The translations under genes were made by a program, and so were the position numbers. Of a stretch of 64,000 bases of DNA, positions 11,421-23,518 are shown in pieces. Positions within the stretch are counted from its first letter, which is position 1, and each line of letters starts with the position of its first letter. The notes beneath the pieces were generated by a model. It did no database searches. It was not told the origin of the DNA and saw only the letters and a program-made list of their open reading frames with translations. Where the stretch lies: positions 1,736,001 to 1,800,000 of the forward strand of contig OX337234.1 in the NCBI GenBank assembly GCA_946965045.2. Reading direction: 5' to 3'. Origin of the DNA: Epithemia pelagica (taxonomy: Eukaryota; Bacillariophyta; Bacillariophyceae; Surirellales; Surirellaceae).

Positions 11421-11930
11421 CTGACCTTGATGCCGCAGTCGCAAACGTTGCTCGCTCTGTGGATCAGTCGCTTTGCAATCTTGTGGAGCATTTCTCTTGA
11501 TGGGGCGGCCGCTGGGTGGCGTCTTCGGACGGTCCATCTGGTGTAGGCCGACCCTATCATTGCTATGGTCCCAGGAGGGAAACCTGGGAGACCTGTCTAG
11601 TCTCATCCTTGCTCGACTGTGCGCTCATGAGGGGGATGGGGGATCTATTTTGGCTTTGCCTACCGTGTTTATTTCTATTCTATGTCGCTTTGTTTGCTGG
11701 CCTTTGTTGTGTCATGAGCTTTATCGAGCAAGCCTCCAAACGTGAAGAGTGGCATTAGACGTCCCAATAAGGTTGAGGTTGACGACTTGAGTTTGTGAAT
11801 GACTGTACTCCAATCCAGTCCTGCCAGGTATGCATCGTTCAACAAATCACGCTTCACTTTTGCTCGCATGTATGACTCCGATTCGTGGGAAAAGTGAGGA
11901 GCTGGAGTTGGCGGTGAAGGCGATGTATCT
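11421..11930. other. no gene recognised
   Basis: Overlapping short ORFs on both strands show no recognisable motif. This is spacer between the LINE remnant and the copia element. Confidence 0.4.
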
Positions 11931-13151
11931 ATGGAAGAATGGCAACGACCACTCACCTACATATTGCGTGAACAGTCCGACGTACCGGACGAGGCACGTG
12001 GCAAAACCTACGACACCATTGATGATGACCTCATTGCTATGTTCTCTCGAAAGTCGACTTATACTGGGAATCAACTCATTGATTGTGGTGTCAATGGTGG
12101 TTTAGCCGGAGCTGATATGCGTATCCTTTCCAAGACAGGTCGTAACATCACGATTGTGGGAATCGACAACCATGAACTTACTGGTCTCCCCATTGTCACT
12201 TGTGCTGCCAAGTTTGAAACTTATGATGGACCAATCGTTGGCATCTTCAACGAATATGCATACTATGGAAAAGGACAGTCTATACATGCGCCTTGTCAAT
12301 TGGAACATTATGGGCTATCTGTGGATGAACGTTCTGTCAAGGTGGATGGAAAGCAACGTATCACTACCCTTGATGGACGTGCTTTACCTCTATGTATCAA
12401 GGATGGACTTGCCTTTATCCACTCATTAGGTATCCCTTCTGATGATGACATGGACCGATTGCCGCAAATCATCTTTACTTCGCCATCTACTTGGGACCCC
12501 TCTGTTCTTGACCATACTCATTCAGATCCACAGCATGATGCTTCTACTACATGGCATCAGGTTGCGACCGATGGCAGTATGGCACGTTATCCATATGACA
12601 CGTATGTGGAGTACACTGATCGTGTTGTCTGCAATCTCAATCTTCTCCTTGACCTTCCTTATGACCACGGACCCGACAACACCACATATTTCTCTATCTA
12701 TGCTGATGCTAATGGTGAAGACCCAACCCTTCAACATGCGTCTGTCCATCGTCGTTATGTGGAAGAACATGATTGGAAACAATTTTGTCCCTTCTTTGGT
12801 TGGCAATCCGAGGAAGTTATTGCCGATACTTTCAAGCATACTACACGACATGCTAATGTGATTTTTGACTGTGACACTCTCAAGAAACATTTCAAGGCAC
12901 GCAACCCTATCCTGAATCTACCACGTCGTCATGAACCCGTTGCTACCGATTCGATCTTTTCTGATACACCTGCTGTTGATCATGGTGGAAAGGTGGCTCA
13001 AATTTTTGTTGGCCGCGATACTCTTGTCACTGATATTTACGGTATCAAGTCTACCAAGCAATTTGTGAACACTCTTCAAGACAATATACGCATGCGAGGT
13101 GCTATGGAGACACTCATTAGTGATGGGGGGTTCATCTCTCATTTCCCATAA
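11931..13151 (+). pseudogene. copia Gag stub, protease and integrase N-part
   Basis: The frame of 406 codons starts with Gag remnant sequence, then LIDCGVNGGLAGADMRIL, which matches the DxGxNGG protease signature of diatom copia elements (Asp retained). The integrase core starts near VFVGRDTLVTDIYG and reaches LISDGG, the second catalytic Asp. It stops eight codons after the G6 run because of a one-base shift. The codon listed first is an ATG inside the Gag remnant, and the true start has been lost with Gag. Confidence 0.65.
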
Positions 13152-15426
13152 GGTTAAGGATATCCTTCGCACCTTGCTCATCAAGGAGTATCGCTCTGAA
13201 CCATACCACCAGCATCAGAACAAAGCCGAGAATCGTTATCAGACCGTTAAACGAATGACGAACGCTATCATGAATGCAACTGGATGCCCGGCCAATGTTT
13301 GGTTACTTTGCCTTGAATATGTCTGTGACTTATTGAATCATTCTTCTTCACATGCACACTCTGGACGTACTCCTATTGAGGCTCTCACCGGTCACCCTCC
13401 CGACATTTCGCACCTCCTGTTCTTTCCCTTCTGGGATGAAGTCTACTATCGTGTTGACCCCTCCGAACCGTCGTCTGGTCCCTACCCTTCTTCGACCGAT
13501 GAGAAACTTGGCCATTGGGTTGGTTTTGCTCACAACGTTGGTGATGCTTTTACATGGAAGATTTTGTCTGCTGACAACCATATCCTCTACCATTCCGCTG
13601 TTCGCCGTGTCGCTTCCACTACACCCAACCTTCGTGTGGATCGACCTTCAGGGGAGACGTCTCCGAAAGATGACACTGATAAGCAGGCTGACACTGTCTT
13701 CATTCGCAGTAAAAGTGAAGATCCATCCAAACCAATGCCTACAATCGATTACGAAGACATGATAGGACGCACTTTCCTATGCGACACTGAAGAAAATGGG
13801 GAGCGTCATCGAGCACGCGTTGTCAAACAAGTTGTAGATCTTAATGAAGAATCACTCAAGCAAGAAGAACGCATCAAGTACATCTACCGCAAGACAAATT
13901 CTGACGTTGATGAAATGATCTCTTATAACCAGTTGATGGAGTATATTGAGAGGGACAATCAAGCGCAGACCTTGGGAGATAATTTGTTCCGTTTCAGGGA
14001 TGTTATTGCACATCAAGGCCCACTGTCTTCAATCGACCCGGATTATAAGGGGAGTAAGTATAACTTGCTTGTGGATTGGGAAACTGGGGAGACAACCTAT
14101 GAACCACTCTCCTTTATTGCCAACGACGACCCAATCACCGTTGCCATATATGGAAAGAAGCATGGGCTCCTCAACGAACCAGGATGGAAACACCTGAAAC
14201 GCTACGTCAAGACGAGTAAACGCCTGATACGTGCTGCAAAACAATCAAGGATCAAACAAGTACGTCGATCAGTCAAGTATAAGTTTGGATTCCAAGTCCC
14301 TCGAGATTACGCCGAGGCTGTCAATCTTGACAAACAAAATGGTACCACAAGGTGGCAAGACGCGACTGAATTGGAACTGTCTCAGATACAATCATATGAG
14401 ACATTCAAGGACCATGGGAAGGCCATCTTCACAAATGGCAAGGTATCAAATGCACCTGAGGGATATCAAAAGATTCGAGTGCATCTCGTTTTTGATGTGA
14501 AACATGATGGTAGGCACAAGGCACGACTTGTTGCAGATGGACACTTGACGAAGGAACCTGTGGAAACGATCTACTCTGGAGTTGTTTCTATTCGCAACCT
14601 ACGAATTGCTTTATTCCTTGGATCTCTGAACGATCTAGAAGTATGGGGAGCAGACATTGGGAATGCGTATCTTGAAGCATTGACTGGGGAGAAGTTATAT
14701 ATTGTGGCAGGACCCGAATTCAAGGAGCTAGAAGGTCACATCCTCATCATCTACAAGGCCCTCTATGGTCTCAAATCTTCAGGCGCACGATGGCATGATG
14801 TCCTTTTTGACGTCCTCACCGATATGGGTTTCTCACCAAGCAAGGCAGATCCTGACATTTGGATGAGAAAAGCACCTGGGGAGGATTGCTACGAATACAT
14901 CGCCGTATATGTGGATGACTTAGCCATCATAGCTACTGACCCTGGAAACATTTGCAAAGTCTTCAAGGAAAAGTACAACTTCAAGCTTAAGGGAGATGGA
15001 CCTATTGACTATCACCTGGGATGCCGGTACACCAAGGACCCTGACGGAACCCTAGTCTCTGATCCACGCCAATACATTAGCAAAATGATGGACACCTTCG
15101 AACGTATCTTCAAAGAGAAACCCAAGAAGGCTAAAACCCCTCTCATTGCTGGTGATCACCCGGAATTGGACGACACCGAACTCCTTGATGAAGAAGGTAC
15201 ACAGCACTTCCAGACCTTGATTGGACAGCTTCAGTGGGTGATTACAATTGGTCGCTTTGATGTTTTTACTGTTACGATGACCCTTTCCAGGTTCCACGCA
15301 GCTCCAAGACAGGGACATCTCAACAGAGCTAAACGCATCTATGGATACCTTTTCAATCTTTCTGATGGTGCAATCAGATTCCGAATCGGAGAGCCCGATT
15401 TCTCAAGCATTCCAAGTATCTCTTGA
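13099..15426 (+). pseudogene. copia integrase C-part, chromo-like segment and reverse transcriptase
   Basis: In the shifted frame the protein resumes with LISHKVKDIL and reaches NKAENRYQTVKR (integrase Glu). A segment at about 14,040-14,150 reads KYNLLVDWETGETTYEPL and resembles a chromodomain-like fold. The RT follows with WGADIGNAYLEA (motif A), LYGLKSSGARW and YVDDLAIIA (intact catalytic Asp pair), then the thumb. The frame ends at TGA 15,424-15,426 just before RNase H. The listed start is a GTG inside the integrase and not a real initiation site. Confidence 0.7.
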
Positions 15427-15878
15427 ATGGGACACCAATTGATTGGTACAGCAAACGACAGAGCACTGTGGAAACGGCAACATATGGATCAGAATTTGTG
15501 GCAGCAAGGACAGCAGTCGACCAAATCACTGAATTACGGCATTCACTTCGTTACCTTGGAGTACCAATCAGGGATCGCAGTTATCTGTTTGGAGACAATC
15601 GATCTGTGGTTGTTAACGCAACAATGCCTCATTCTATCTTGTCCAAGAGACATCATCTCCTTTCATATCACCGGGTACGAGAAGCGATAGCAGCGCAATA
15701 CGTTGCATTCTATTGGAAGGATGGGAAGACCAACCCTGCCGACATCCTCAGCAAGCGTTGGGAGTTTGCAACTATTTGGCCTCTACTCAAGCCCCTATTG
15801 TTTTGGAGAGGAGAAGTTCAAGATCTCTACGAATCCAGCGATGACAAGGCTGAACCAACGAGCTGTGGGGAGTAGTAG
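15423..15878 (+). pseudogene. copia RNase H C-terminal part
   Basis: It reads PIDWYSKRQSTVETATYGSE and FVAARTAVDQI, then DNRSVVVNA, LSKRHHLLSYHRVRE and NPADILSK, which are RNase H landmarks. The block with the first catalytic Asp (normally YVDA followed by a short HD segment) is missing between 15,410 and 15,430. Compared with family members this implies an in-element deletion of roughly 40-50 codons, so RNase H should be inactive. Confidence 0.65.
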
Positions 15879-16648
15879 AACTCTCACCGAAAATCATCGG
15901 TTAGGTTCGGCACCTCATCGGTTAGTCGAGTCCCGTGGCTTCAAACATCACCTACATCACCTACATCACCTACATCCACACTACATACCTAGCTTTGCGC
16001 TAGCTCAACATATATTTCGGTCGCATATACCAAAAAGTGAGAACAGATTGACAAACGTGCTATCAAGAATCAACTTTGGTCTTGATATCCCATCAACGGA
16101 CAATCATCCGTTGAACATCCGAGCCTGACCTATGCCCTAAGCGTGCGCGCCCAAATTCGTCAAGACGCGCGCAAGAACTATCCGAGCGTGGCGACCATGT
16201 ATCCGACCCAACGGTCTAAGTACACAAGGCACGAATCACGATCACGCGAGACCATATCATCGTTCCCACTTTTTCAAGATTGCAAACAAGGACGCCCCAA
16301 CAAAACTACATATACCAACTTTAGCCAAGAATCGTTGAGGCTGTATATGATATACAAGCACATATACATGTTATATACCTCACATACATCAACTCCAACC
16401 ATTCCAGTCCTACCACCGCCAAGAACCTATTTCACACGATCGACAACAAGAATGGAAACCTCACACACCAAACCTAGTAGTAAGCTCACAATCATTAACA
16501 TTACCATATCATCACGTCTTCAGTGTCCTGACTATCCCTACGATAGAACCCTTGGGTTTCCTTTGTTCTCTGACCCGTGGAGAACATTGGTATCAGTTGG
16601 TAATCGATTGTGGCTCTTCTAGAGCGTGTATTGATGAATCTCTACTAA
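15879..16648. other. no gene recognised; possible 3' LTR territory of the copia
   Basis: A short run of CACCTACATCAC repeats lies at 15,949-15,980. The rest has no coding signal I can support. An LTR cannot be confirmed because no second copy exists upstream of the element. Confidence 0.35.
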
Positions 16649-17287
16649 TTGGAAGATGAAAACCTCCATGAGCCATGGCCATATTTGCGCGCAATGGTCT
16701 ATTCGTGTGCAATGGTCTATTCACCAGCATTGTCAGGAACAAAGAAAACGATCAGTGTGATGAACACACAGATTTGTGTTTGCCTCATCAAGGTCTTTCC
16801 GGATGGTGTCACTTTTTCCTTTCATGCTGTGCGCAACAGGACTAAGGTGGTATCATTGTTGGATAAATTTGAAGGAATTCTAGGGTTGAAAACTAAATTT
16901 ATGAAGTTGGTCACGTCAGGTTCCTCGACCACCCCCATCTCTCATGAGGACTTCCTTTGTGGAAACACAGACAACCATGTTGAATTCACACTGACGATGA
17001 TTGTCACGTTTGACAATAACACAGAACCCAGCAATTATGATGACATGTCCTACAATGACCTCAGGAACAAGATGGGGAGAGGCACGTCGAAGGTGGGCAC
17101 GGTTGTTATCTGTGAGAAAGGGATTTACGGTGGTGAGGACATGAAAGAGAGTAACGAAGGGCAGATGAGGAAGTACATAAGGGTTGGCGTGGAAGGGAAG
17201 GAAGCACCGGCATGTTGGGGTGCTGTTGGAGGGTGTAGGAAGGGAAAGACAGAGTTCACGGGTGGACTCAGGGTAGAAACGTGGTGA
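16649..17287 (+). CDS. hypothetical ORF with repeated block
   Basis: A 212-codon frame. Its middle (about 16,916-17,068) contains TTPISHEDFLCGNTDNHVEF and TLTMIVTFDNNTEP, also found inverted at 10.0-10.2 kb. The ends are low in recognisable structure, and the C-terminal third is Gly-rich and may not be coding. It could be a remnant of an unknown mobile-element gene. Confidence 0.3.
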   Translation: MEDENLHEPWPYLRAMVYSCAMVYSPALSGTKKTISVMNTQICVCLIKVFPDGVTFSFHAVRNRTKVVSLLDKFEGILGLKTKFMKLVTSGSSTTPISHEDFLCGNTDNHVEFTLTMIVTFDNNTEPSNYDDMSYNDLRNKMGRGTSKVGTVVICEKGIYGGEDMKESNEGQMRKYIRVGVEGKEAPACWGAVGGCRKGKTEFTGGLRVETW

Positions 17288-17660
17288 GGTGTGGGGAGGT
17301 GTTTTAGGATATGTGGGGTGTGGAAGAGCGTCGGAGGGTGGCTCCAAGGGTTTGGGTGGGACATGCAGTGGAGGATGTGCCGGGAGGAGAGAAGGTGGTC
17401 ACGAGGAAGGACCTGGCGGGGAGCTCATGTGGCGTACAAATTTGGTTGTAGGTTGAAGCATGGGGCGAACACGGTAATGGTTGCCCACGTTCTTGATTAG
17501 AGTCGCCCTATGTTCTTGATTAGAGTCGCCCTAAACTCCTCGACCGCCGCCTCCACCTGAGGGTCGGGGGTCCTTGAATTCAGGCCCAAAAGCCACTCAA
17601 TCACCGCAATAATCCCGAGGGTAGCTTCCCCAGCCGACTTGCTGACACTCTTCTTCTCTG

Positions 17661-18591
17661 TTGCTTGAAATTCTCGAGGAAAGAATTGGAATGACAATTC
17701 GTTGTGGATCAGTATCCAGCAATCCAGGAGAGTTCACACCATTTATGTTGGGTGGGGGCTTTTTCCTTGAAGCAGTGTTTGCTAAGATCATGAATTCTTC
17801 AAGGCTCTTTACCGGGTTCGAAACCCAGTGTAGTGGATTGTCGCTTCCATTTTGCAAGGGCGACAACCTTCATGAATTCATGAAGCGCCTTGACAAAATG
17901 TTGGTATTGCGTGGAATGGACACCATCGCGTACATTCCCGACCTGGTGCAGAGCAATCGCATGCGCCACATCGTGAAAGAGCACACTCGATTCACGCTCA
18001 CCCACGTCAAACAAGGAAACTCAAAGAACACCCAACACTTCGATCCTTACGACATGGAAAATGACACAGTCGCACGAATGTACGAATGTGTCTTCTCAAT
18101 TTGGTTGAATTGAAGCTCTGCAAGACCCTGGTGACGAAGACAACCGCACAAGACAACCGCACAAGACTCTTTTGTTTTCACCTTAATGACGCTGATTAGC
18201 ATTCTCCAGTCCGACGCAGTCAACAAATACGACACCCTTGCGACCCAAATTTCCAGCCGAACGCCATTTTTGTACCTTGGACAGAACATCACAGAGATGT
18301 CCGCCCACATGAAGACAGATTGCAAAGACCATCGCTTTCTCACAACCTTTTGTGATGCAGTTATGGATGAATGACGTCCAGGTTTCGGACCAACCGAAAT
18401 ACCTGACTGACAATCCAGATGCATCGACACATGCACTGGTTCTCAAGGATTCAGACGACGAGGATTATGTGATACCCCTTGATTTGCATGGAGTTACGTC
18501 CTACTTTCCTACGAGGACCCCCACTTCTGAAGAATTTGCTTCGTGCCATCGCTCTGTTTTCATCTGGCGGATTCAAACAATCCACTGTTGA
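17661..18591 (+). pseudogene. copia Gag/protease-region fragment, second family
   Basis: Three short frames follow each other. 17661-18113 has HEFMKRLDKMLVLRGMDTIAYI and an HTRFTLTHVK stretch that match the Gag of the large minus-strand copia at 41 kb (SRLKDDIEQHLVMHGMDSIAYL). 18186-18374 continues as Gag-like helices. 18352-18591 reads DSDEDYVIPLDLHGVTSYFPTR, like the segment after Gag in diatom copias. Frameshifts and stops separate them, so it is a dead relative of that family. Confidence 0.55.
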
Positions 18592-20999
18592 GGTGAAGGT
18601 ATTAGTTTTCTTGTAGTTGGTGGTGGGTCTCTGTCCGGATGGCTTCTACTTGTGGTGGTGTGAGTGTTGCTGTGGGCATGTGTGCATCGGCCGCTCGTTG
18701 TGCGAGATGATGCCAGTTGGGCAGTCGTGATACCGGAAGCGCGATACCAGTGTAAATGCCCCCTCATTGTCCTGATTTCCACTATTTTCATCCACTTCTT
18801 TAGTTGCAAGAGCCATTTTTCATTTTCCTAGTTGTCCTTTTCGTAACTTCAACTGCAGCAAGTTTTCTTGTATCAACGAAAATTTCTTCCACTCCAAAAT
18901 TTCTGATAGATTTCATCTGGGAGATGATGGAGTCAGATGCTGCAGACCACCAGCCTGCCGAAGGAGGTAGAGTCTAATTGCTCATTGTGGTACTGGATGA
19001 GGCCGAAGCTTCCAGCACCGCTCAAAGTCAGTGAGTCGTCATTACTCGTGTTCAAAGCACAGCTCATATGCCCCAATTCGCGCTTATAGTACTTGGAAGA
19101 CAGCCACACTGACGGCATGCTACTGCTTGTCATGTAGATAGACCCATGATTGATAGTACGCTAGTGCTTGCCATAGAAGTAGTCCCATGCATTCTCCAAA
19201 TCAATCACATCGGGATATTCTTCCTATCTACACTGGACATGGTCGGGTTGTCCTATCCGAAAGAAAACAAGTTGCAACCGAAAAGTGCTGGAGAGAGGAA
19301 GCCACAAGAAACAAGAAGCAAGAACACACAGATTCTCACTAGTGGATAGGAAGGTAAAAAGGGTGGTACAGAATATAAATAGATTGGCTACGCGCCCTAT
19401 TCTACTTCTTTTTAGACTTGATTTATAACTTCAGAAGGGAAAGAATATTCTTGAGCCCCGGAGAGCCACTCTCACCTTCTCTCCTACATTGTGCGACGGC
19501 GCTTTTCTAATAAAGACGAAAGAATACTAAGACGACTTGAAATTTGACAACCACTGACATGTTAGAGACCAAGATGGAGCACCAAAGGTAATATGTTTCT
19601 AGAAAATTACTCCAACGCAAGACGCTTTTCCAACATACGTTAATGAAAAACCTCAAGTTTGGAGTGACGAAGCAAATAAATTACCCTCCGAAAAGGATTT
19701 ATCATGCAAATAGAAAATGAGCATGCCAAGAACGAGAAGAAATAGAAGAAAACAATGAAATATTACAATGTAACGAAACGCTACCAGCTCGAACGACAGC
19801 ACAGCGGATGACCAGGCCGTGGAACAGATGTACAATATAACTCTTCAAAGTCTTGTAGGCTTGTTTGATTTATACACAGTGCTTCGCAATGTTGCGGAGG
19901 AACTTTGTTTCTGATTTCTTTGTCACGGATGACAAATATAGTCCTATCCTATTGATAGATGATCGATATGTCCAATGATGATGAAGTAAAGTTAAGAACT
20001 CGATCTCTTAAAGAAACTTGACTATGTTCCATCTGGTCAAAAAGCACACCTACAACTCTCGCATTCCCAAGGTTGTTGCTCCTCCACGCTGTTTTCATCG
20101 GAACGTCTGGTCTGGTCTTTTCCAACGACTAAGGGGATACCCCTTGAAACGTTCAATTAACTCAGGTATGGAGTCGTTGTCATGTCATGTGTGGTCTGGT
20201 CTTTTCCAACGACTAAGGGGATACCCCTTGAAACGTTCAATTAACTCAGGTATGGAGTCGTTGTCATGTCATGTGTTTCCCTCGTCCGAAACTTACCTTC
20301 GTGTTGATTCCAATTTAATGAGACGCAAAATCAATGAAACAGGTATGATTCGGTTTGATACGCCAATCCCACGTTGCTCGATGGTAAATTTGGGAAGCCC
20401 TTGAAGCGGAATCATACCTCCAACTCCAACTGCAATTGATTCATATGTACAATAAAAGCCATTCTTTACATGTGATTTGTGCAAGCAAGGATATGGTTTT
20501 GGAGGTTTACGAAGCACTTAAAGTTAGGGTTAGGGTTACACCCAAACAACAGTGATTCAGAATCGATCAATAGCAAGCAAACCAACAATCAACCAGAGAT
20601 TCAAAGAGAGTGACTCGGAATCGAACAGCACGCAGACCAACAATCAACCAGAGAACCAGAGTTTCAAAGGGGAATTGGCAAGAATAAAAGAGAGAGACTA
20701 CCACCGCCAAACACCAGTGACTCGGAATCATTCAACAGCAAGCAAAACAAGAATAGGCAGAAGAGGCAGTGACTCGAATCCAATCAGCAACCAACAATCA
20801 AACTGTTAGTGCTGGGCAACACGGAGCCTCACATTTTTCTGCTCACATTTTTCTTCTGACAGCACGCGCGCACCGAGTATAAAATTCCCGGTCTGTCTAT
20901 CTCTCGTCAACTCAGCCTGGAGAAGAACTTACTTTTTATTTTTTGCAAACTTCGTTCCTATTTGTGCAGAAAATTTGTTTCTCCTGCATCCTGTGCATT
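18592..20999. other. no gene recognised apart from an 84-bp duplication
   Basis: Only short ORFs. A TATA-like tataaat lies at about 19,374. Two TTAGGG units occur at about 20,524. The 84-bp tandem duplication at 20,111-20,278 is listed separately. Confidence 0.4.
20111..20278. repeat. 84-bp tandem duplication
   Basis: Copies starting at 20,111 and 20,195 are identical as far as I can read, each containing aaggggataccccttgaaac. This implies a recent event. Confidence 0.9.
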
Positions 21000-21060
21000 G
21001 GCGGAATAATCAGTCAGTGCCGACAATGAGTGAAGACGACCGGACATTGCATTCTCAGTA

Positions 21061-21594
21061 AGGCAAGTGGCTAGATTCAATAATGCACCCAAAAAGAGTC
21101 ACGCTGCAGCAGTGAAGAAAGTTAGGTATCTAGCAAGAACAAGAGACAAGGGAACCATCTTCACTCCAACTAAAGATTTTAAGCTAGACTGCTACGTCGA
21201 CGCTGATTTTGCAGGACTGAACGGGCGAGAACCACAAGACAATCATAAGTGCAAAATCAAGAACTGGGTATATCCTGTCTTTTTCTGTGGATGCCCTTTG
21301 TTTTGGAAATCCCAACTCAGAGCACAACCCATTCTCCAACCCAACGAAAAGTGCTGGATGCAGATGGTAGAGAGTCCCACCTTCTACGTACTGTTTGTTT
21401 GCGGGCATGCGTCCTGTCTCGCACAACATAAATTGAGAAAGCTTCCAGGATCGGATGAAATCAAACATGTATATGGTATTGGGGTATGTGTAATGAGAAC
21501 GTGTTGCATACACTTTGGAAAGACTCTGATGTGTGCCCGAGAGCACAGACTCCAGATGGAAAGGGAAGAAGCTCGACAGAGAAACACTGTATGA
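21061..21594 (+). pseudogene. copia RNase H fragment
   Basis: It reads VARFNNAPKKSHAAAVKKV, RYLARTRDKGTIFTP and LDCYVDADFAGL, the standard start of copia RNase H with its first catalytic Asp, then FFCGCPLFWKSQL. After that the frame drifts where the conserved LSTxEAEY box should be, so the domain is truncated or frameshifted. No adjoining RT is present. Confidence 0.6.
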
Positions 21595-21756
21595 AACTAC
21601 AAATAATGAGGAACTCTACTATAGTTGATGACATGTAAGTTTTACAACACTTTCTTGACCAAAGTGTCGGTGGCATGCTCCTCCTCCTTGTTGTTCTCAG
21701 CGTTACCAGTGTTGAGCATCTTGTTTAACTAGTTGAAGAAGTGTCGAGGCTCCTAC

Positions 21757-22619
21757 TTAGCTCATCTTGACAGTAATGAGCATTGGTTGAATTGTGATCA
21801 CCGTGTTTAGGGATTGTTGTGTCTCAATCACAATCTTGTTCTTCACCACATTGCCCACAACCAACAACAACCTCCAGACCGCCCCGGCCGACACTTCTCC
21901 AGCCCAACCCCATGATCTTCCCGAAACCCACCAACAACCCGATCCAAACACCAACACCCCTAGACCGGCCTCCCCAGACGACACAACCCATCCACACCTC
22001 CCACTACTGCCAACAACACCACCACAAACAACAAACCAACCGACAACCATTACAATGTCCTCACCGTCGACTCGGATGAAAAAAACAAAGCCAGACACAA
22101 GCCTCGAATCCCTTCCACCCACTTTTTGCAAGACACCCACGAACTTGAACTCCTTAATGACTATATCCGCAGCAACAGTCCCGCCGTCTTTGACACATAG
22201 GTCTTTTCCCAAGTAGCAGAGGTGTTCTTGTTGTCGGCGCGCTCGAGAATCTCGATCAGCTCTCTGCAAATCCTCTCTTGAACTGCACATGCGCAGCGCT
22301 CTCAACCAACGGATCGTGCGCAGTGGGTGGGCACGCGATAATACATGGCCAGAAATAAACAGGCTGGGTGGGCTGGTGTGGGGTCTTGATGCGCATGTCA
22401 TACGACTCGAGCATGCCATGTTCACCATTGCCAATTTCGAAACTGACTGGCTGCAGGTATCCTGATTCTTCTACGCCCCCTTTTTGAAGCTTTAGATACA
22501 CAACAATAAACCCTTCCTTCGGACCACACTGTTCAAGATGAACCTCCGTCACCTGTGGAAGACGGCGACTCCGAACTGGAAGTATTGACTTGGCCAAAAA
22601 GAATACCGTTGTGTAAATG
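21757..22619 (-). pseudogene. downstream half of an older minus-strand locus, with unknown repeated block C
   Basis: Minus-strand coding-like sequence abuts the left edge of the giant LTR element. 22256-22597 reads VTEVHLEQCGPKEGFIVVYL and FEIGNGEHGMLES. Near 21,760-21,850 the block NKIVIETQQSLNTVITIQP ends with TVKMS, as in the repeated family at 6.1 and 47.3 kb. The intervening 21,860-22,220 is a Pro/Thr-rich low-complexity stretch on the other strand. Removing the element would join this region to the exon at 42.7-43.4 kb. Confidence 0.4.
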
Positions 22620-22624
22620 TATAG

Positions 22625-23343
22625 AGTTAAGGGTGGGTAGAAAGCTAACTCTAGACGATAGGGTTAGATACAAAAGTTTCTCTAGGTCAACCTATATGCA
22701 CAATAGACGATGGGGCCCTCACCTTCTATCAGCGTAATAGGTCGACTTCTCCGTTACAAAACAAGTTTGGTTATCAAACTGGATGTTTATAAAGAAGTGA
22801 GATTAAACTAAAGATTGTGTTTTTCATCTTGAGATGGTTTGGCTCCTCTCGGGTCGTTCGGTCATCATCCCCCAAAATCTAGTCGTACATGAGCAACATA
22901 TTCCTTACTTCAGTGGACAAGTACTACGGAGCTACGATTAGTAGGGACTAATAGAACTTGTTCTACTTCATAGAGGAATGTGTTCCATCTTGGGTTGGAT
23001 CTCCTGTTGATGAAGATCAAGTTCTATTCTCGACGATCACGTTCTTTTCTCGATCTTCGATTTATGTAGCCTTTACTTCCGAGTGTAGCTCGTCCAGCGT
23101 ACATCTCTTCCGAATAGTAGAGGGCATAGTTATTCTTATTCACAAATTCCTGTTGCGGGTCCATCTGTCCGTTCAACGGCCTACTTCTATTTAAGTACAC
23201 GGAATGAATCTTAGATACACGTCAAGGTTTTGTGTCACATACAGCGGTTTGTAACAGATGTCTCAAACATGGACGATAAGCTAGGTGTGCTAGCTGGACT
23301 AGTTGATCGGATACAGACGTTGTAGAATAGCTATGTCTTAACT
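22625..23343 (-). repeat. 3' LTR of the composite copia element
   Basis: 719 bp, matching the right LTR except for one T/C substitution (about 23,129) and one missing G in the run at about 23,226. The ends are AGTTAAG and CTTAACT. The 78-codon open frame inside it is an incidental LTR frame. Confidence 0.95.
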
Positions 23344-23352
23344 CTCCCTCTC
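23344..23352 (-). promoter_or_regulatory. polypurine tract of the composite element
   Basis: On the minus strand GAGAGGGAG lies directly against the 3' LTR, where plus-strand priming of reverse transcription is expected. Its position independently supports the minus orientation. Confidence 0.65.
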
Positions 23353-23518
23353 ATGGAGTGATTTCTCAAATTGCGATATGCCTCGAGATGTCGGAGAACA
23401 GAGAGAGAGAAAGACGTTACCATCCTTGATTAAGTTTTCGGCAGCGTTCGAAGAGGTCACGGGCTTGACACTTTGTAAAGTAATCGGCTCGTTGTTCTTC
23501 TGTGCTCACCATGCTGAC

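Larger units (their letters stand above)
11931..15878 (+). mobile_element. Ty1/copia retrotransposon, Gag-deleted, pol nearly complete
   Basis: This is the best-preserved plus-strand element. The order is a Gag stub, protease, integrase, chromo-like segment, reverse transcriptase and RNase H tail, which is the copia order (integrase before RT). Most of Gag is deleted: the LTYILREQSDV block jumps directly to protease. No LTR pair could be recognised around it. Coding is broken by a one-base shift in a G6 run at about 13,124-13,130 and by an internal deletion near 15,426. A second fragment of the same family lies at 49.9-50.4 kb. Confidence 0.75.

Noticed and set aside
20521-20537. TTAGGG telomere-like repeat
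   Set aside because: Only two units; expected by chance and no longer tract.
21794-22216. 140-codon Pro/Thr-rich ORF
   Set aside because: Low-complexity C-rich strand; no motif, and minus-strand coding is better supported around it.
22958-23194. Identical 78-codon ORF inside both LTRs (also 42316-42552)
   Set aside because: The match reflects LTR identity, not protein conservation. No motif, and position inside an LTR makes it incidental.
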